From the NCBI GenBank assembly GCA_902773925.1, contig CACYGI010000004.1, positions 215,868 to 279,867 of the forward strand: a DNA stretch of 64,000 bases, given 5' to 3'. Positions 37,631 through 45,870 of the stretch are shown piece by piece; the stretch's first letter is position 1, and every line of letters starts with the position of its first letter. A model generated the notes under the pieces. The model was not told where the DNA came from. It searched no databases and worked only from the letters and a program-made list of their open reading frames with translations. The position numbers were made by a program, and so were the translations under genes. The DNA is from an uncultured Bacteroidia bacterium. GTDB lineage: Bacteria > Bacteroidota > Bacteroidia > Bacteroidales > UBA932.

Positions 37631-38514
37631 CTGTTGAAAGTTTTATTGCGGAGATCGTTGCCCCAGAGAAGCTTGTCCCGCAGGGCGTTGACGAAATGAT
37701 TGTCGGAAAGCAGAACGGTCCTGAAGCCCTTTTCGCAGCGCGCGATGCGGAGCATGGTGCCTGTGGGGACGGATGAGGAACGGTTGTCGGCCGAGACAAG
37801 CGCGCCGCTGCCGTCCAGCAGCCTCAGCGTCACAGTCGAAGAAGCCGGCACGACGAGCGGCCGGACATTGAGATTGTGCGGGGCGATAGGCGTAATGATC
37901 ACCACGTCGCAGCCGGGCTTGACTATCGGGCCTCCGACACTCAGCGAATATGCGGTACTGCCGGCAGGAGTCGAGACTATGATGCCGTCCGCCCAGTAAT
38001 CAGGCAGGGGCCGGCCGTCAATGGCCACCTCGATGCGGAGCATCCCGTATGCCTGCTTTTGCAGCGAAATCTCATTGATCGCGTACGGGTAGAACGGCAG
38101 GACGGCGCCTTCGCATTCGAGCGAAAGCAGCATCAGGGAGACCGTGCGGCAGCGACCTTCGATCAGGTCGTCTATCCACAGCCTGCCGTCGCCCGCATTG
38201 GCCGAAGTCAGGAAGCCGAGACGGCCGAAATTGACGCCGGCGACCGGAATCCCGCTGTCGCGCACGAAGGTGAGCGAAGTGAGCAGGGTACCGTCGCCGC
38301 CCAGGGCGAGCAGAAGGTCCGCATCGCGCGGAAAATCATCCGCATCGCTGAATGTGGCCGGCGTCGCGAGAGGGAATCCCGCACGGGCCATCTCATCGGC
38401 AAAGGGGGCGTAGCAGATAATCTCCACTCCCCTGCCCTTCAAGTCCGAGACAAGCTTCTGCACCTGCGCGCAGTCAGTATGATGGCTCATTCGTCCGAAA
38501 ACCGCTGTCTTCAT
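37627..38514 (-). CDS. nadK: NAD kinase
   Basis: Phosphorylates NAD to NADP. The 295-residue protein has the diagnostic [11 protein letters not shown] (catalytic Asp74 in GGDGT), NFGRLGFL, and the later glycine-rich [24 protein letters not shown]. It ends with [13 protein letters not shown]. Length is normal for bacterial NadK. It overlaps uppS by 4 bp and diverges from pdxJ across a 77-bp gap. Confidence 0.96.
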   Translation of the reverse strand: MKTAVFGRMSHHTDCAQVQKLVSDLKGRGVEIICYAPFADEMARAGFPLATPATFSDADDFPRDADLLLALGGDGTLLTSLTFVRDSGIPVAGVNFGRLGFLTSANAGDGRLWIDDLIEGRCRTVSLMLLSLECEGAVLPFYPYAINEISLQKQAYGMLRIEVAIDGRPLPDYWADGIIVSTPAGSTAYSLSVGGPIVKPGCDVVIITPIAPHNLNVRPLVVPASSTVTLRLLDGSGALVSADNRSSSVPTGTMLRIARCEKGFRTVLLSDNHFVNALRDKLLWGNDLRNKTFNR

Positions 38515-38547
38515 TTCAAAGAAACTCCGTTATTGTTCGAAAATCTT

Positions 38548-38555
38548 TATATTTG
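38548..38555 (+). promoter_or_regulatory. -7 promoter element of pdxJ
   Basis: TATATTTG matches TAnnTTTG, 36 bp before the pdxJ ATG, with an AAAGTTAGC-type A-rich leader. No good -33 element is visible. Confidence 0.55.
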
Positions 38556-38591
38556 AATAAATTTTCAAGGACCACAAAGTTAGCAAAAACA

Positions 38592-39311
38592 ATGACAAAA
38601 CTCAGCGTAAATATCAACAAGATTGCAACCATCCGCAATGCCCGCGGAGGTAACATGCCCGATATCCTGAAGGCCGCACGGACCATCGAAGAGGCGGGAG
38701 CGCACGGCATCACCGTCCATCCCCGCCCGGACGCGCGACACATACGCTACTCCGACGTCCGCGACCTCAAGCAGATGCTCACCACCGAATTCAATATCGA
38801 GGGCAATCCGACAAAGGATTTCATCAAGCTCGTACTGGAAGTCCACCCCACTCAGGTGACGCTCGTCCCGGATGCCGAAAACGTGCTCACTTCCAATGCC
38901 GGCTGGGATACCAAGCATAACTGCGGCTATCTCACAGAGATATGCCGCCGTTTCAACCGCGAAGGCATCCGCACTTCCATTTTCGTGGATCCGGTAAGGG
39001 AGATGATAGATTATGCCGCGGATACCGGCTGCAACCGCATAGAGCTCTATACCGAGGCCTATGCCGCAGGCTATACCGCCGACCGCGAAAAGGCAGTCGC
39101 ACCTTATGTCGAGGCCGCCGAAGAGGCCGTCAGCTGCGGCCTGGAGATCAATGCCGGACACGACCTGAACCTCATCAACCTGGCCTATTTCCACAAGATG
39201 ATTCCTGCCCTGGCCGAGGTTTCCATCGGACATGCACTCATCTGCGACGCCCTCTATATGGGCCTCACGCCCACGGTCAAGGCATATTTGAAGGAGTTAT
39301 CCGATTTTTAG
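38592..39311 (+). CDS. pdxJ: Pyridoxine 5'-phosphate synthase
   Basis: Condenses 1-deoxyxylulose 5-phosphate with 3-amino-2-oxopropyl phosphate to make pyridoxine 5'-phosphate, so it uses the product of Dxs encoded at 3.3 kb. The 239-residue protein starts [19 protein letters not shown] and contains [53 protein letters not shown] and [15 protein letters not shown], all conserved PdxJ blocks. The frame is open 39 bp further upstream, but the ATG at 38592 matches the family start and follows the promoter. Confidence 0.96.
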   Translation: MTKLSVNINKIATIRNARGGNMPDILKAARTIEEAGAHGITVHPRPDARHIRYSDVRDLKQMLTTEFNIEGNPTKDFIKLVLEVHPTQVTLVPDAENVLTSNAGWDTKHNCGYLTEICRRFNREGIRTSIFVDPVREMIDYAADTGCNRIELYTEAYAAGYTADREKAVAPYVEAAEEAVSCGLEINAGHDLNLINLAYFHKMIPALAEVSIGHALICDALYMGLTPTVKAYLKELSDF

Positions 39312-39312
39312 C

Positions 39313-39320
39313 TATATTTG
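39313..39320 (+). promoter_or_regulatory. -7 promoter element of the anchored ompH gene
   Basis: TATATTTG (TAnnTTTG) begins directly after the pdxJ stop codon, 70 bp before the next ATG. Confidence 0.55.
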
Positions 39321-39390
39321 CGGAATATTGCGCGAATGCGCGAAGCAGATAGTTCGCACTGGAACAGAAATTGTAATAAAACATAACATT

Positions 39391-39999
39391 ATGAAGAAAG
39401 CACCCCTTATTCTCGGCATCATCGGCGTAGTATTGTCCGTTTTCGCCCTCTTTTTTGCCGTACGCGGCTCAGTCAATCACGCTCACAAGGCAGCGGTTGA
39501 ACCCGGCGAGACCGTAACAGCAGTCGCCGGCGACGTTGTCTATATCAGCATCGACTCTCTCATTATGCAGTACGATATGTACAGCGACCTGCGTTCGGAG
39601 TTTGAAGCAAAGGCACAGAGCGTCCAGGACGACCTCAACAAGAAGGGCCGCAAGCTCGAGAGCGACGGCAAGGCATTTGAGAACCAGTACACCAAGGGCC
39701 TTCTCACCCGTTCGGCGGCTGAGAAGCAGCAGGAGTCTCTCCTCAAGCGCCAGCAGGAGCTCCAGACCCTCGCAGCACAGAAGCAGCAGGAGCTTCAGGA
39801 AGAGGAAGCAGTGATGATGAACCGCGTTATGGATGCCATCGTCACCTACCTTGAGGCTTACAATGCAGAGCACAACTTCACCGCCATCATTTCCAAGGCA
39901 AGCGTGCTCGTGCTCGGCAACCCCGGTCTGGACATTACCCAGGAGATCGTCGAAGGTCTCAACGCAGAGTATATCAAGAACCGCAACGTCAAGGACTAA
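39391..39999 (+). CDS. OmpH/Skp-like protein with an N-terminal membrane anchor
   Basis: A 202-residue protein with one hydrophobic segment (about residues 5-25, LILGIIGVVLSVFALFFAV) and no obvious signal-peptidase site, so it is probably held in the inner membrane facing the periplasm. The exported part has the OmpH pattern: VVYISIDSLIMQYDMYSDLRSEFEAKAQ, a Gln/Glu/Lys coiled coil (about 90-150), and the return NFTAIISKASVLVLGNPGLDIT. It is the third OmpH-type gene in the window. The next gene starts 6 bp later, so the two form an operon. Confidence 0.85.
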   Translation: MKKAPLILGIIGVVLSVFALFFAVRGSVNHAHKAAVEPGETVTAVAGDVVYISIDSLIMQYDMYSDLRSEFEAKAQSVQDDLNKKGRKLESDGKAFENQYTKGLLTRSAAEKQQESLLKRQQELQTLAAQKQQELQEEEAVMMNRVMDAIVTYLEAYNAEHNFTAIISKASVLVLGNPGLDITQEIVEGLNAEYIKNRNVKD

Positions 40000-40005
40000 C
40001 ACTCT

Positions 40006-41136
40006 GTGAAGAGGTTCATCCCCATAGTCGTATTGCTGCTGAGCCTCTGCCCCCGGGCGGAGGCCCAGTGGTGGTCGGCCCTTTTCGGGAACGAACCCCT
40101 GCGGATCTCACTGATCCTCCCCTTCGCCGTGGATGAGGGCAACCCTTCCACGGATTTTATGGATTTCTACAGCGGAGCCCTCACGGCCGTCGAGACGCAG
40201 CGCAACCGCGGACGGGACATTGACCTGGACGTGATCGATTTTAGGCAATATGGCCGCTCTAACGAGTCATTGTCACTTCTGGCAGAACGGCTCAAAGGGC
40301 GCGACCTTGTCATCGGCCCTGCCAATGCTGCAGACATTCGCGGCGTAGCACATATCTGCAGGGAGATGCAGATACCATTCGTCTCGCCACTGGACCGCGG
40401 CGCAGAGTCCCTCGTGGCGGGCAATCCATACTTCTTCCAGGTACCCGTGCCGAAGGATTGGCAGATTGCCAATATGATCCGCAACATCGACCCCTACGGC
40501 GGCACGGTGACGGTCTTCCAGACCGAAAATCCGGATGACGAATATGCCGCAAAGGTCCGCGCCGCACTCGAAGATGCAGGTATCGGATACCGCACGATGA
40601 GCTACCAGATAGCCAAAGGCATCGAGATGAGCGAGAAGCTCCTGCCCGCCTTTGAGAACGGAAAGCGCCATCAGGTGATCATCGCCTGCGAGGAGGAGGC
40701 ATTTGCCTCGGATGTCATACGCAACCTCAACCTGATAGCCCGCACCGTTGACGGATTCGAGGTCTATGCAAGCGGCCGTATCCGCAATTTCGAGACTATC
40801 GAGAGGGATGCGCTGCACAACCTGGACGTACATATCTTCTCACCTTATTACATTGATTACCAGGACGCTGATACGCACAGTTTCATCCTGCGCTACAGAG
40901 CCCTCTATCATACCGAGCCGACTGCATTCGCATTCAGCGGCTACGATATCACTTCATTTTTCATTTCAGCCCTGCGCGATCTTCGCAGCACGTTCCTGTA
41001 TTATATCGACTACTACACGATGCAGATGACCCAGGGCAACTTCCGTTTCATCAAGACGGAGGAAGGCAGCGGATACGTCAATATCCGCACACGCGACGTG
41101 GAGTACCGCAGGGACGGTACGACGGTCGTTTATTGA
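40006..41136 (+). CDS. Periplasmic-binding-fold protein of unknown ligand
   Basis: A 376-residue protein with a signal peptide (cleaved near AEAQ), starting at GTG. It has the type I periplasmic-binding (amino-acid receptor-like) fold: RISLILPFAVDEGNPSTDFMDFYSGALTAVE, then DLVIGPANAADIRGVAHICREMQIPFVSPL, and VTVFQTENPDDEYAAKVRAAL. This pattern is known in Bacteroidota proteins that otherwise carry LysM domains, but no LysM is visible here. No ABC transporter genes are nearby, so it is more likely a sensing or cell-wall-associated protein than an uptake component. It converges on recN with a 14-bp gap. Confidence 0.7.
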   Translation: MKRFIPIVVLLLSLCPRAEAQWWSALFGNEPLRISLILPFAVDEGNPSTDFMDFYSGALTAVETQRNRGRDIDLDVIDFRQYGRSNESLSLLAERLKGRDLVIGPANAADIRGVAHICREMQIPFVSPLDRGAESLVAGNPYFFQVPVPKDWQIANMIRNIDPYGGTVTVFQTENPDDEYAAKVRAALEDAGIGYRTMSYQIAKGIEMSEKLLPAFENGKRHQVIIACEEEAFASDVIRNLNLIARTVDGFEVYASGRIRNFETIERDALHNLDVHIFSPYYIDYQDADTHSFILRYRALYHTEPTAFAFSGYDITSFFISALRDLRSTFLYYIDYYTMQMTQGNFRFIKTEEGSGYVNIRTRDVEYRRDGTTVVY

Positions 41137-41150
41137 TCCCGATATAGATT

Positions 41151-42761
41151 TCAGGCTTCGAGAAGCACCCTCGCATTGGCCAGGGCTGCTTCGGTGAGCG
41201 TTTCGCCGCTCAGCATACGGGCTATCTCGCGGACCCGCTCTTCGCCTTCGATGCGGCGGATGAATGATGCCGCCCTTCCGTCGGCATCTATCGTCTTATA
41301 GACGAGAAAATGTGCACGGCCGCGGCTTGCCACCTGCGGCAGATGCGTTATGACGAATACCTGCGTATCGCGGCCCATCTCGACGGCACGCTGGCCCATC
41401 TTGTGGGCGACACTGCCTGATACTCCCGCGTCTATCTCGTCGAAAATGACTGTCGGCATCCCCTTCCACCCTGTCAGCAGAGACTTGAGCGAGAGCATGA
41501 CGCGCGAGAGCTCTCCGCCGGAAGCGCATTTGGAAAGCTCCTGCATCGGGGTATTCGGCTGCGCCGAAAAAAGGAACCGGACGGTATCTACGCCCGTGCG
41601 GCCGGCCGAGGCTTCTGTAATTGCAGTCTCAAACCTTGCCGAAGGCAGCTCAAGGCCGTGAAGTGAATCGCAGACCATCGCATCCAGGCGGGGAGCAGCC
41701 TCGCGGCGGGCCGCGGAAAGTCTCGTCGCGATCTTAAGATATGCGGCCTCCAGGCTCTTCACTTCCCTTTCAAGCTCGGCGCAGGATTGTTCGCTATCCT
41801 GCGAGGCTTCAAGACGGGAGGCGAGCTGGTCGCGGCAGGCGATAAGCTCCGCTTCGGTCTGCACGTCTTCACGGTGCATCAGTTCGTAGAGATCCGAAAG
41901 ACGGTCTTCGACCTGACGGATACGCTCCGGCGAGAAGTCCAGCGAATCTCCGAAACCCTCCACCTCCTGCTCGATATCGCGAAGTTCGATGCGCGCCGAC
42001 TCGAGACGTTCTTTCAGGGCTTCGAATTCCGGCACATAGCGGACGATGCGGGACATTGCCGCGCTTACCGACTTGAGCGACGAAGATATGGACGACTCTT
42101 CATTATCGAAGGCCGAAGTGATGGCCGCTACCGCCTCGGAAATATCCTGACCGCCGGCAAGACGCTTCTGCTCGGCTTCCAGGGATTCCAGCTCACCGGC
42201 CTTGAGACCGGCCTGCTGCAGGCGGTCGTAACGGAACTGCAGGAACTCGTGCTCGCGGCTGTCCGCCTCTATGCGGGCACGCAGCTCTTCGAGGCGCCGG
42301 CGGGCGTCCTGCCTCAGATCGAACGCCGAAGCGCAGGCGGCCGCGTCTTCTTCCAGGCCGGCGAAATGATCCACCACCTCGCGTGCATAAGCAAGATCCG
42401 AGAGCAGCAGCTGCCCGTTCTGGGAATGAATATCTATCAGGCGCGATGAGATGGCCTTCATCTCATCCAGGGTGCAGGGTTCGTCATTGATGAATGCCCG
42501 GCTGCGGCCCTGCGGCGTAATCACCCGGCGCAGGATGTACTCCTCGCCCTGATGGGCGAATTCGGCCTCTATGACGCAGTTGTGCGAATCATCCGCAAGC
42601 ACCTGCAGGTCTGCCCGATGACCAAGCAACAGCGACAAAGCGCCGAGCAAGATGGACTTGCCGGCGCCGGTCTCTCCGCTAATCACCACCAGATTGCCCG
42701 GAAAATCAATATCGAGCGAATCGATGAGGATGTAGTTGCGTATGGTCAGCCTTCGGAGCAT
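41151..42761 (-). CDS. recN: DNA repair protein RecN
   Basis: An SMC-like ATPase acting in double-strand-break repair. The 536-residue protein has the N-terminal Walker A GETGAGKS (residues 29-36) after LTIRNYILIDSLDIDF, two long coiled-coil arms (about 150-390), the ABC signature region CASGGELSRVMLSLK, and Walker B PTVIFDEIDAGVSG. It ends in a D-loop/switch segment VFVITHLPQVAS. Length is within the RecN range. It is downstream of the omega-like subunit gene by 12 bp. Confidence 0.96.
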   Translation of the reverse strand: MLRRLTIRNYILIDSLDIDFPGNLVVISGETGAGKSILLGALSLLLGHRADLQVLADDSHNCVIEAEFAHQGEEYILRRVITPQGRSRAFINDEPCTLDEMKAISSRLIDIHSQNGQLLLSDLAYAREVVDHFAGLEEDAAACASAFDLRQDARRRLEELRARIEADSREHEFLQFRYDRLQQAGLKAGELESLEAEQKRLAGGQDISEAVAAITSAFDNEESSISSSLKSVSAAMSRIVRYVPEFEALKERLESARIELRDIEQEVEGFGDSLDFSPERIRQVEDRLSDLYELMHREDVQTEAELIACRDQLASRLEASQDSEQSCAELEREVKSLEAAYLKIATRLSAARREAAPRLDAMVCDSLHGLELPSARFETAITEASAGRTGVDTVRFLFSAQPNTPMQELSKCASGGELSRVMLSLKSLLTGWKGMPTVIFDEIDAGVSGSVAHKMGQRAVEMGRDTQVFVITHLPQVASRGRAHFLVYKTIDADGRAASFIRRIEGEERVREIARMLSGETLTEAALANARVLLEA

Positions 42762-42773
42762 GGGGAAGGCGGA

Positions 42774-43085
42774 TTATTCAGCCTTGCGGTAGAAAATCTT
42801 GCCCTCTTCGAACTCCTTGGTAGCAGTAAGGGTCGGCTTGGGAAGCCGCTCGTAATAACGCGAGATCTCTATCTGCTCACGGTTGTCGAAAGTCTCTTCG
42901 AGGGTGTCCGCATAGGTTGAGAACTCTTCCAACTTCTGGCTGAGTTCGTGTTTGATATCAGCAGAAATCTGGTTTGCGCGCTTTGCGATGATCATTACGG
43001 TCTCGTAGATATTGCCTGTGGGAGCCGCGAAATCGCGAAGCTCGCGCGTGATGGTGTTGGTAACGACCTGGTTTTTGTTCTCCAT
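42774..43085 (-). CDS. RNA polymerase omega-like (Rpb6-type) subunit
   Basis: A 103-residue small protein with the Bacteroidota omega pattern: TRELRDFAAPTGNIYETVMIIAKRANQISADIKHELSQKL. The IYETVMIIAKRANQI core corresponds to the omega/Rpb6 helix that clamps the beta' C-terminus. It is found in the bamD-omega-recN neighbourhood across Bacteroidota. The function as omega is by family; only similarity of pattern is visible here. Confidence 0.85.
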   Translation of the reverse strand: MENKNQVVTNTITRELRDFAAPTGNIYETVMIIAKRANQISADIKHELSQKLEEFSTYADTLEETFDNREQIEISRYYERLPKPTLTATKEFEEGKIFYRKAE

Positions 43086-43106
43086 AAATCTTGATTCTCT
43101 ATATTT

Positions 43107-43916
43107 TTATTCTTTTTCGGTCTTGTTGAGGTAGGCCTGCGCCCTGGCGTAAAGGCCGTCCACTTCCTTGCGGTAATGCGTCTGCGGATATTCGCTGATC
43201 AGATTGAAATAGTCATCGACGAATGTCAGGAAACGCTCGCGCTGCTTGGCGGCCACGCTCATATCGGCATACTTGTAGGCCGACATTGCGGTATAATAAA
43301 GGATGTCTTCTCGGTAGCGGTTCTCCGCATTCTCCTTGAGGACGTTCTTGAGTGCATAATGGGCCGCCAGATAGTCCTCCATATGATAGTAGAGATAGGC
43401 GCCCTTGTAGGCCTTGAGCTCGAGGCGGTCATTGAGATCGTCAAGCATCACGTCCACCTCGGGGATGAGGGTCGATGAAGGATTCTCGACCTTGAACTCT
43501 TTCATCTCACGGATGGCCAGCTGCGTGGGGCGAGGATCCAGCTCATAGCGATATGTGCTGCGATAGAGGCAGTTGAGACGCAGGAACTTGGCTTCTTCGA
43601 CAAACGGACTGAGCGGGAATGTCTTGACAAACTGGTCGAGATTGCCTTCGGCGGAAGTATAATCTCCATAGCGGTAGTTGCTCAGGCCCCAGTAGAACTG
43701 AACCGTATCGTCCTGCGGCAGACCGCGGGAGATCGCCGAGAGGGATTCGAACATCTCAGCGGCGCGGCCGTAGCGCTTCGCCTCGAAAAGCTCCATGGCC
43801 ATCTTGTATTTGCCATCGAAATCATTGCTCTCGAGCATCAGCGCGAAAGGCGTCTTGCAAGAGACGGCGCATAAGAGAAGGGCCACTGCCAAAAATATCC
43901 TGTTCGAATTAGTCAT
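43107..43916 (-). CDS. bamD: Outer membrane assembly lipoprotein BamD
   Basis: A 269-residue lipoprotein (lipobox LLCAVSC, Cys20) with TPR-like repeats typical of BamD/YfiO: YKMAMELFEAKRYGRAAEMFESL, YWGLSNYRYGDYTSAEGNLDQFVKTFPLSPFVEEAKFL, and ending SEYPQTHYRKEVDGLYARAQAYL. It cooperates with BamA (encoded at 34-37 kb) in barrel insertion. It lies 3 bp after trxB and 21 bp before the omega-like gene. Confidence 0.94.
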   Translation of the reverse strand: MTNSNRIFLAVALLLCAVSCKTPFALMLESNDFDGKYKMAMELFEAKRYGRAAEMFESLSAISRGLPQDDTVQFYWGLSNYRYGDYTSAEGNLDQFVKTFPLSPFVEEAKFLRLNCLYRSTYRYELDPRPTQLAIREMKEFKVENPSSTLIPEVDVMLDDLNDRLELKAYKGAYLYYHMEDYLAAHYALKNVLKENAENRYREDILYYTAMSAYKYADMSVAAKQRERFLTFVDDYFNLISEYPQTHYRKEVDGLYARAQAYLNKTEKE

Positions 43917-43919
43917 CTT

Positions 43920-44852
43920 CTAACTGTTTTCAAGTAAAAACTTCTCGGCGTCAAGTGCTGCACGGCACCCGCTCGCCGCGGCGGTTATGGCCTGACGGTA
44001 GAGGGGATCCTGTACGTCGCCGGCGGCGAAAACACCATCCACGTTGGTGCGGGAAGTGCGGCCGTCGGTAACTATATAGCCGTTTTCGTCGGTCTTCACC
44101 CACTCGCTGACCAGCTCCGAATTGGGATGGTGACCGATGGCGAGGAAGAAACCGTCGATCTTGATATCAAACACCGTTCCATCCTTGCGCAGCAGACGCG
44201 CTCCGGTCACTCCGGCATCGTCGCCCAGCACTTCCTGCGTATTGCATTCCCAGAGCATCTCGATATTGGAAGTCGAAAGAACCCGCTCCTGCATCGCCCG
44301 GGAGGCGCGAAGGACATTGCGGCGCACGATCATATAGACCTTGCGGCAGAGCCCCGAGAGATAGAGAGCCTCTTCGCAGGCCGTATCGCCGCCTCCGACC
44401 ACAGCCACGTCGCGGCCGCGGTAGAAGAAGCCGTCGCAGGTGGCGCAGGCCGAAACGCCCATCCCTCTGAACTGCTGCTCCGAAGCAAGTCCCAGATACT
44501 TTGCCGTAGCTCCGGTGGCTATAATCAGAGCCTGGGCCTCTATGGTCTTCTCTCCGTCGATAACGACGGTAAATGGACGACGCGAAAGGTCTATGCTGCT
44601 TACTACTCCGCTGCGGATATCGGCGCCCAGACGCTCTGCCTGCGACTTGATGTCATCCATCATCTGCACGCCGTCAACTCCCTGGGGATAGCCGGGGAAG
44701 TTCTCGACAGTCGTGGTGGTGGTCAGCTGTCCTCCGGGCTGGATACCCTCGTAGAGTACCGGCGAGAGGGCCGCACGGGAGGCATAGATAGCCGCGGTAT
44801 AACCCGCAGGTCCGCCTCCGATTATCAAGCATTTAACGTTCTCGATTGCCAT
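43920..44852 (-). CDS. trxB: Thioredoxin reductase
   Basis: An FAD/NADPH flavoprotein that reduces thioredoxin. It is 310 residues from the chosen ATG (MAIENVK); the TTG at 44861 is a less likely alternative. It has the FAD motif CLIIGGGPAGYTAAIYASRA, the redox pair CATC (Cys136, Cys139) in GVSACATCDGFFYRG, the NADPH motif VAVVGGGDTACEEALYL, and the late FAD motif GVFAAGDVQDP. Length and motif order are those of low-molecular-weight bacterial TrxB. Confidence 0.96.
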   Translation of the reverse strand: MAIENVKCLIIGGGPAGYTAAIYASRAALSPVLYEGIQPGGQLTTTTTVENFPGYPQGVDGVQMMDDIKSQAERLGADIRSGVVSSIDLSRRPFTVVIDGEKTIEAQALIIATGATAKYLGLASEQQFRGMGVSACATCDGFFYRGRDVAVVGGGDTACEEALYLSGLCRKVYMIVRRNVLRASRAMQERVLSTSNIEMLWECNTQEVLGDDAGVTGARLLRKDGTVFDIKIDGFFLAIGHHPNSELVSEWVKTDENGYIVTDGRTSRTNVDGVFAAGDVQDPLYRQAITAAASGCRAALDAEKFLLENS

Positions 44853-44878
44853 TATCCGCAATTTTTCAAACTGCTAAA

Positions 44879-45835
44879 TTACGATTTTTTTGCGAAAAAC
44901 TTATCTTTCAGATAAAATTCGAGCCGATGCTCCCATACGAGCACGAACGCAAGGGCCATTCGGATGAGTAGCATTATCCACCAGACGCCGCCAAGGGCGG
45001 AGAACAGGATCAGGTCCTCGACGTTGCTGTGGCAGACCGCGATATGCGAGTCCAGAAGCAGCAGGTCGCGGCGCGTCACCCCTCCGCGGGCCACCTCGTC
45101 AAGCATTGCGGCAGCCCCGTAGGAGAGACCTACGACATTGGCAACCAGCCACATAAATGCGCAGTTGCGCGGAATCCCGAAAAATATCATAAGCGGGCTC
45201 AGAAGGCCTGCGATAAACTTCATTATGCCGAATTCGCCCAGCAGGCGCTGCAGGATATTGAGTCCGTAGATGATGACGACCATCAGAAGGACAAGCTTGA
45301 TCGTCGAGACAGCCCATTCCTTAAGCAGGTCAAGGAACGGAAGCTGGTTGGGCTCCGCGAGCGCATCCACCGCCTCATTCGTGCCTCCGGGCAGGATCAG
45401 ATTGAGCAACCAGGCCAGAAGGAAAGCTCCGAGCGTCCGGATCAGGACCATCCTGAGGACCGAAGCTCCTGTCTTGCGCAGTACAGCCAGCTCGACTATC
45501 ATCGAATGCGAGCAGAGAATCATCGTGGAGAGGATGGTGATGGCGCGCCAGTCGAGGCCGAGCGTCACCAGCACGGCCATTCCGGAATAGCAGTTGACGA
45601 AATACCCTGTCAGATATGCCAGCGCCGCCGTGCCGGGCAGGCCGAAATACTTGAATGCCGGGCTGATGAGCCGCGACACATACGGCAGCAGGTCGAAATA
45701 CCGGAGCAGCATCATCGCGAAAGAGACTGCTACGGTGAGCTTTATCAGCCAGATGCAGGTCTTGGTAGTGGTCGGCAGGACTGACTGTACGCAAGCGCGC
45801 ACACGCGCGGCGAAAGTGTTCATTCGGGGTTCCAT
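44879..45835 (-). CDS. Nucleoside-recognition (Gate) domain membrane protein
   Basis: A 318-residue inner-membrane protein with about 8 hydrophobic segments in two repeated Gate-domain halves. Each half has the pattern PLMIFFGIPRN or PAFKYFGLPGTAALAYLTGYFVN, plus polar re-entrant-like stretches (ILCSHSMIVELAVLRKTGAS; LLLLDSHIAVCHSNVEDLIL). The Gate family occurs in nucleoside transporters, SpmA/B and FeoB, and the cargo here is unknown. An in-frame ATG at 45823 could also be the start. It has its own promoter element. Confidence 0.8.
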   Translation of the reverse strand: MEPRMNTFAARVRACVQSVLPTTTKTCIWLIKLTVAVSFAMMLLRYFDLLPYVSRLISPAFKYFGLPGTAALAYLTGYFVNCYSGMAVLVTLGLDWRAITILSTMILCSHSMIVELAVLRKTGASVLRMVLIRTLGAFLLAWLLNLILPGGTNEAVDALAEPNQLPFLDLLKEWAVSTIKLVLLMVVIIYGLNILQRLLGEFGIMKFIAGLLSPLMIFFGIPRNCAFMWLVANVVGLSYGAAAMLDEVARGGVTRRDLLLLDSHIAVCHSNVEDLILFSALGGVWWIMLLIRMALAFVLVWEHRLEFYLKDKFFAKKS

Positions 45836-45858
45836 CGTTATCGTGACTGAACGTCGTG

Positions 45859-45866
45859 CAAAGATA
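45859..45866 (-). promoter_or_regulatory. -7 promoter element of the Gate-domain gene
   Basis: On the minus strand TATCTTTG (TAnnTTTG) lies in the 35-bp gap after priA, 23 bp before the ATG at 45835. Confidence 0.5.
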
Positions 45867-45870
45867 GCAA

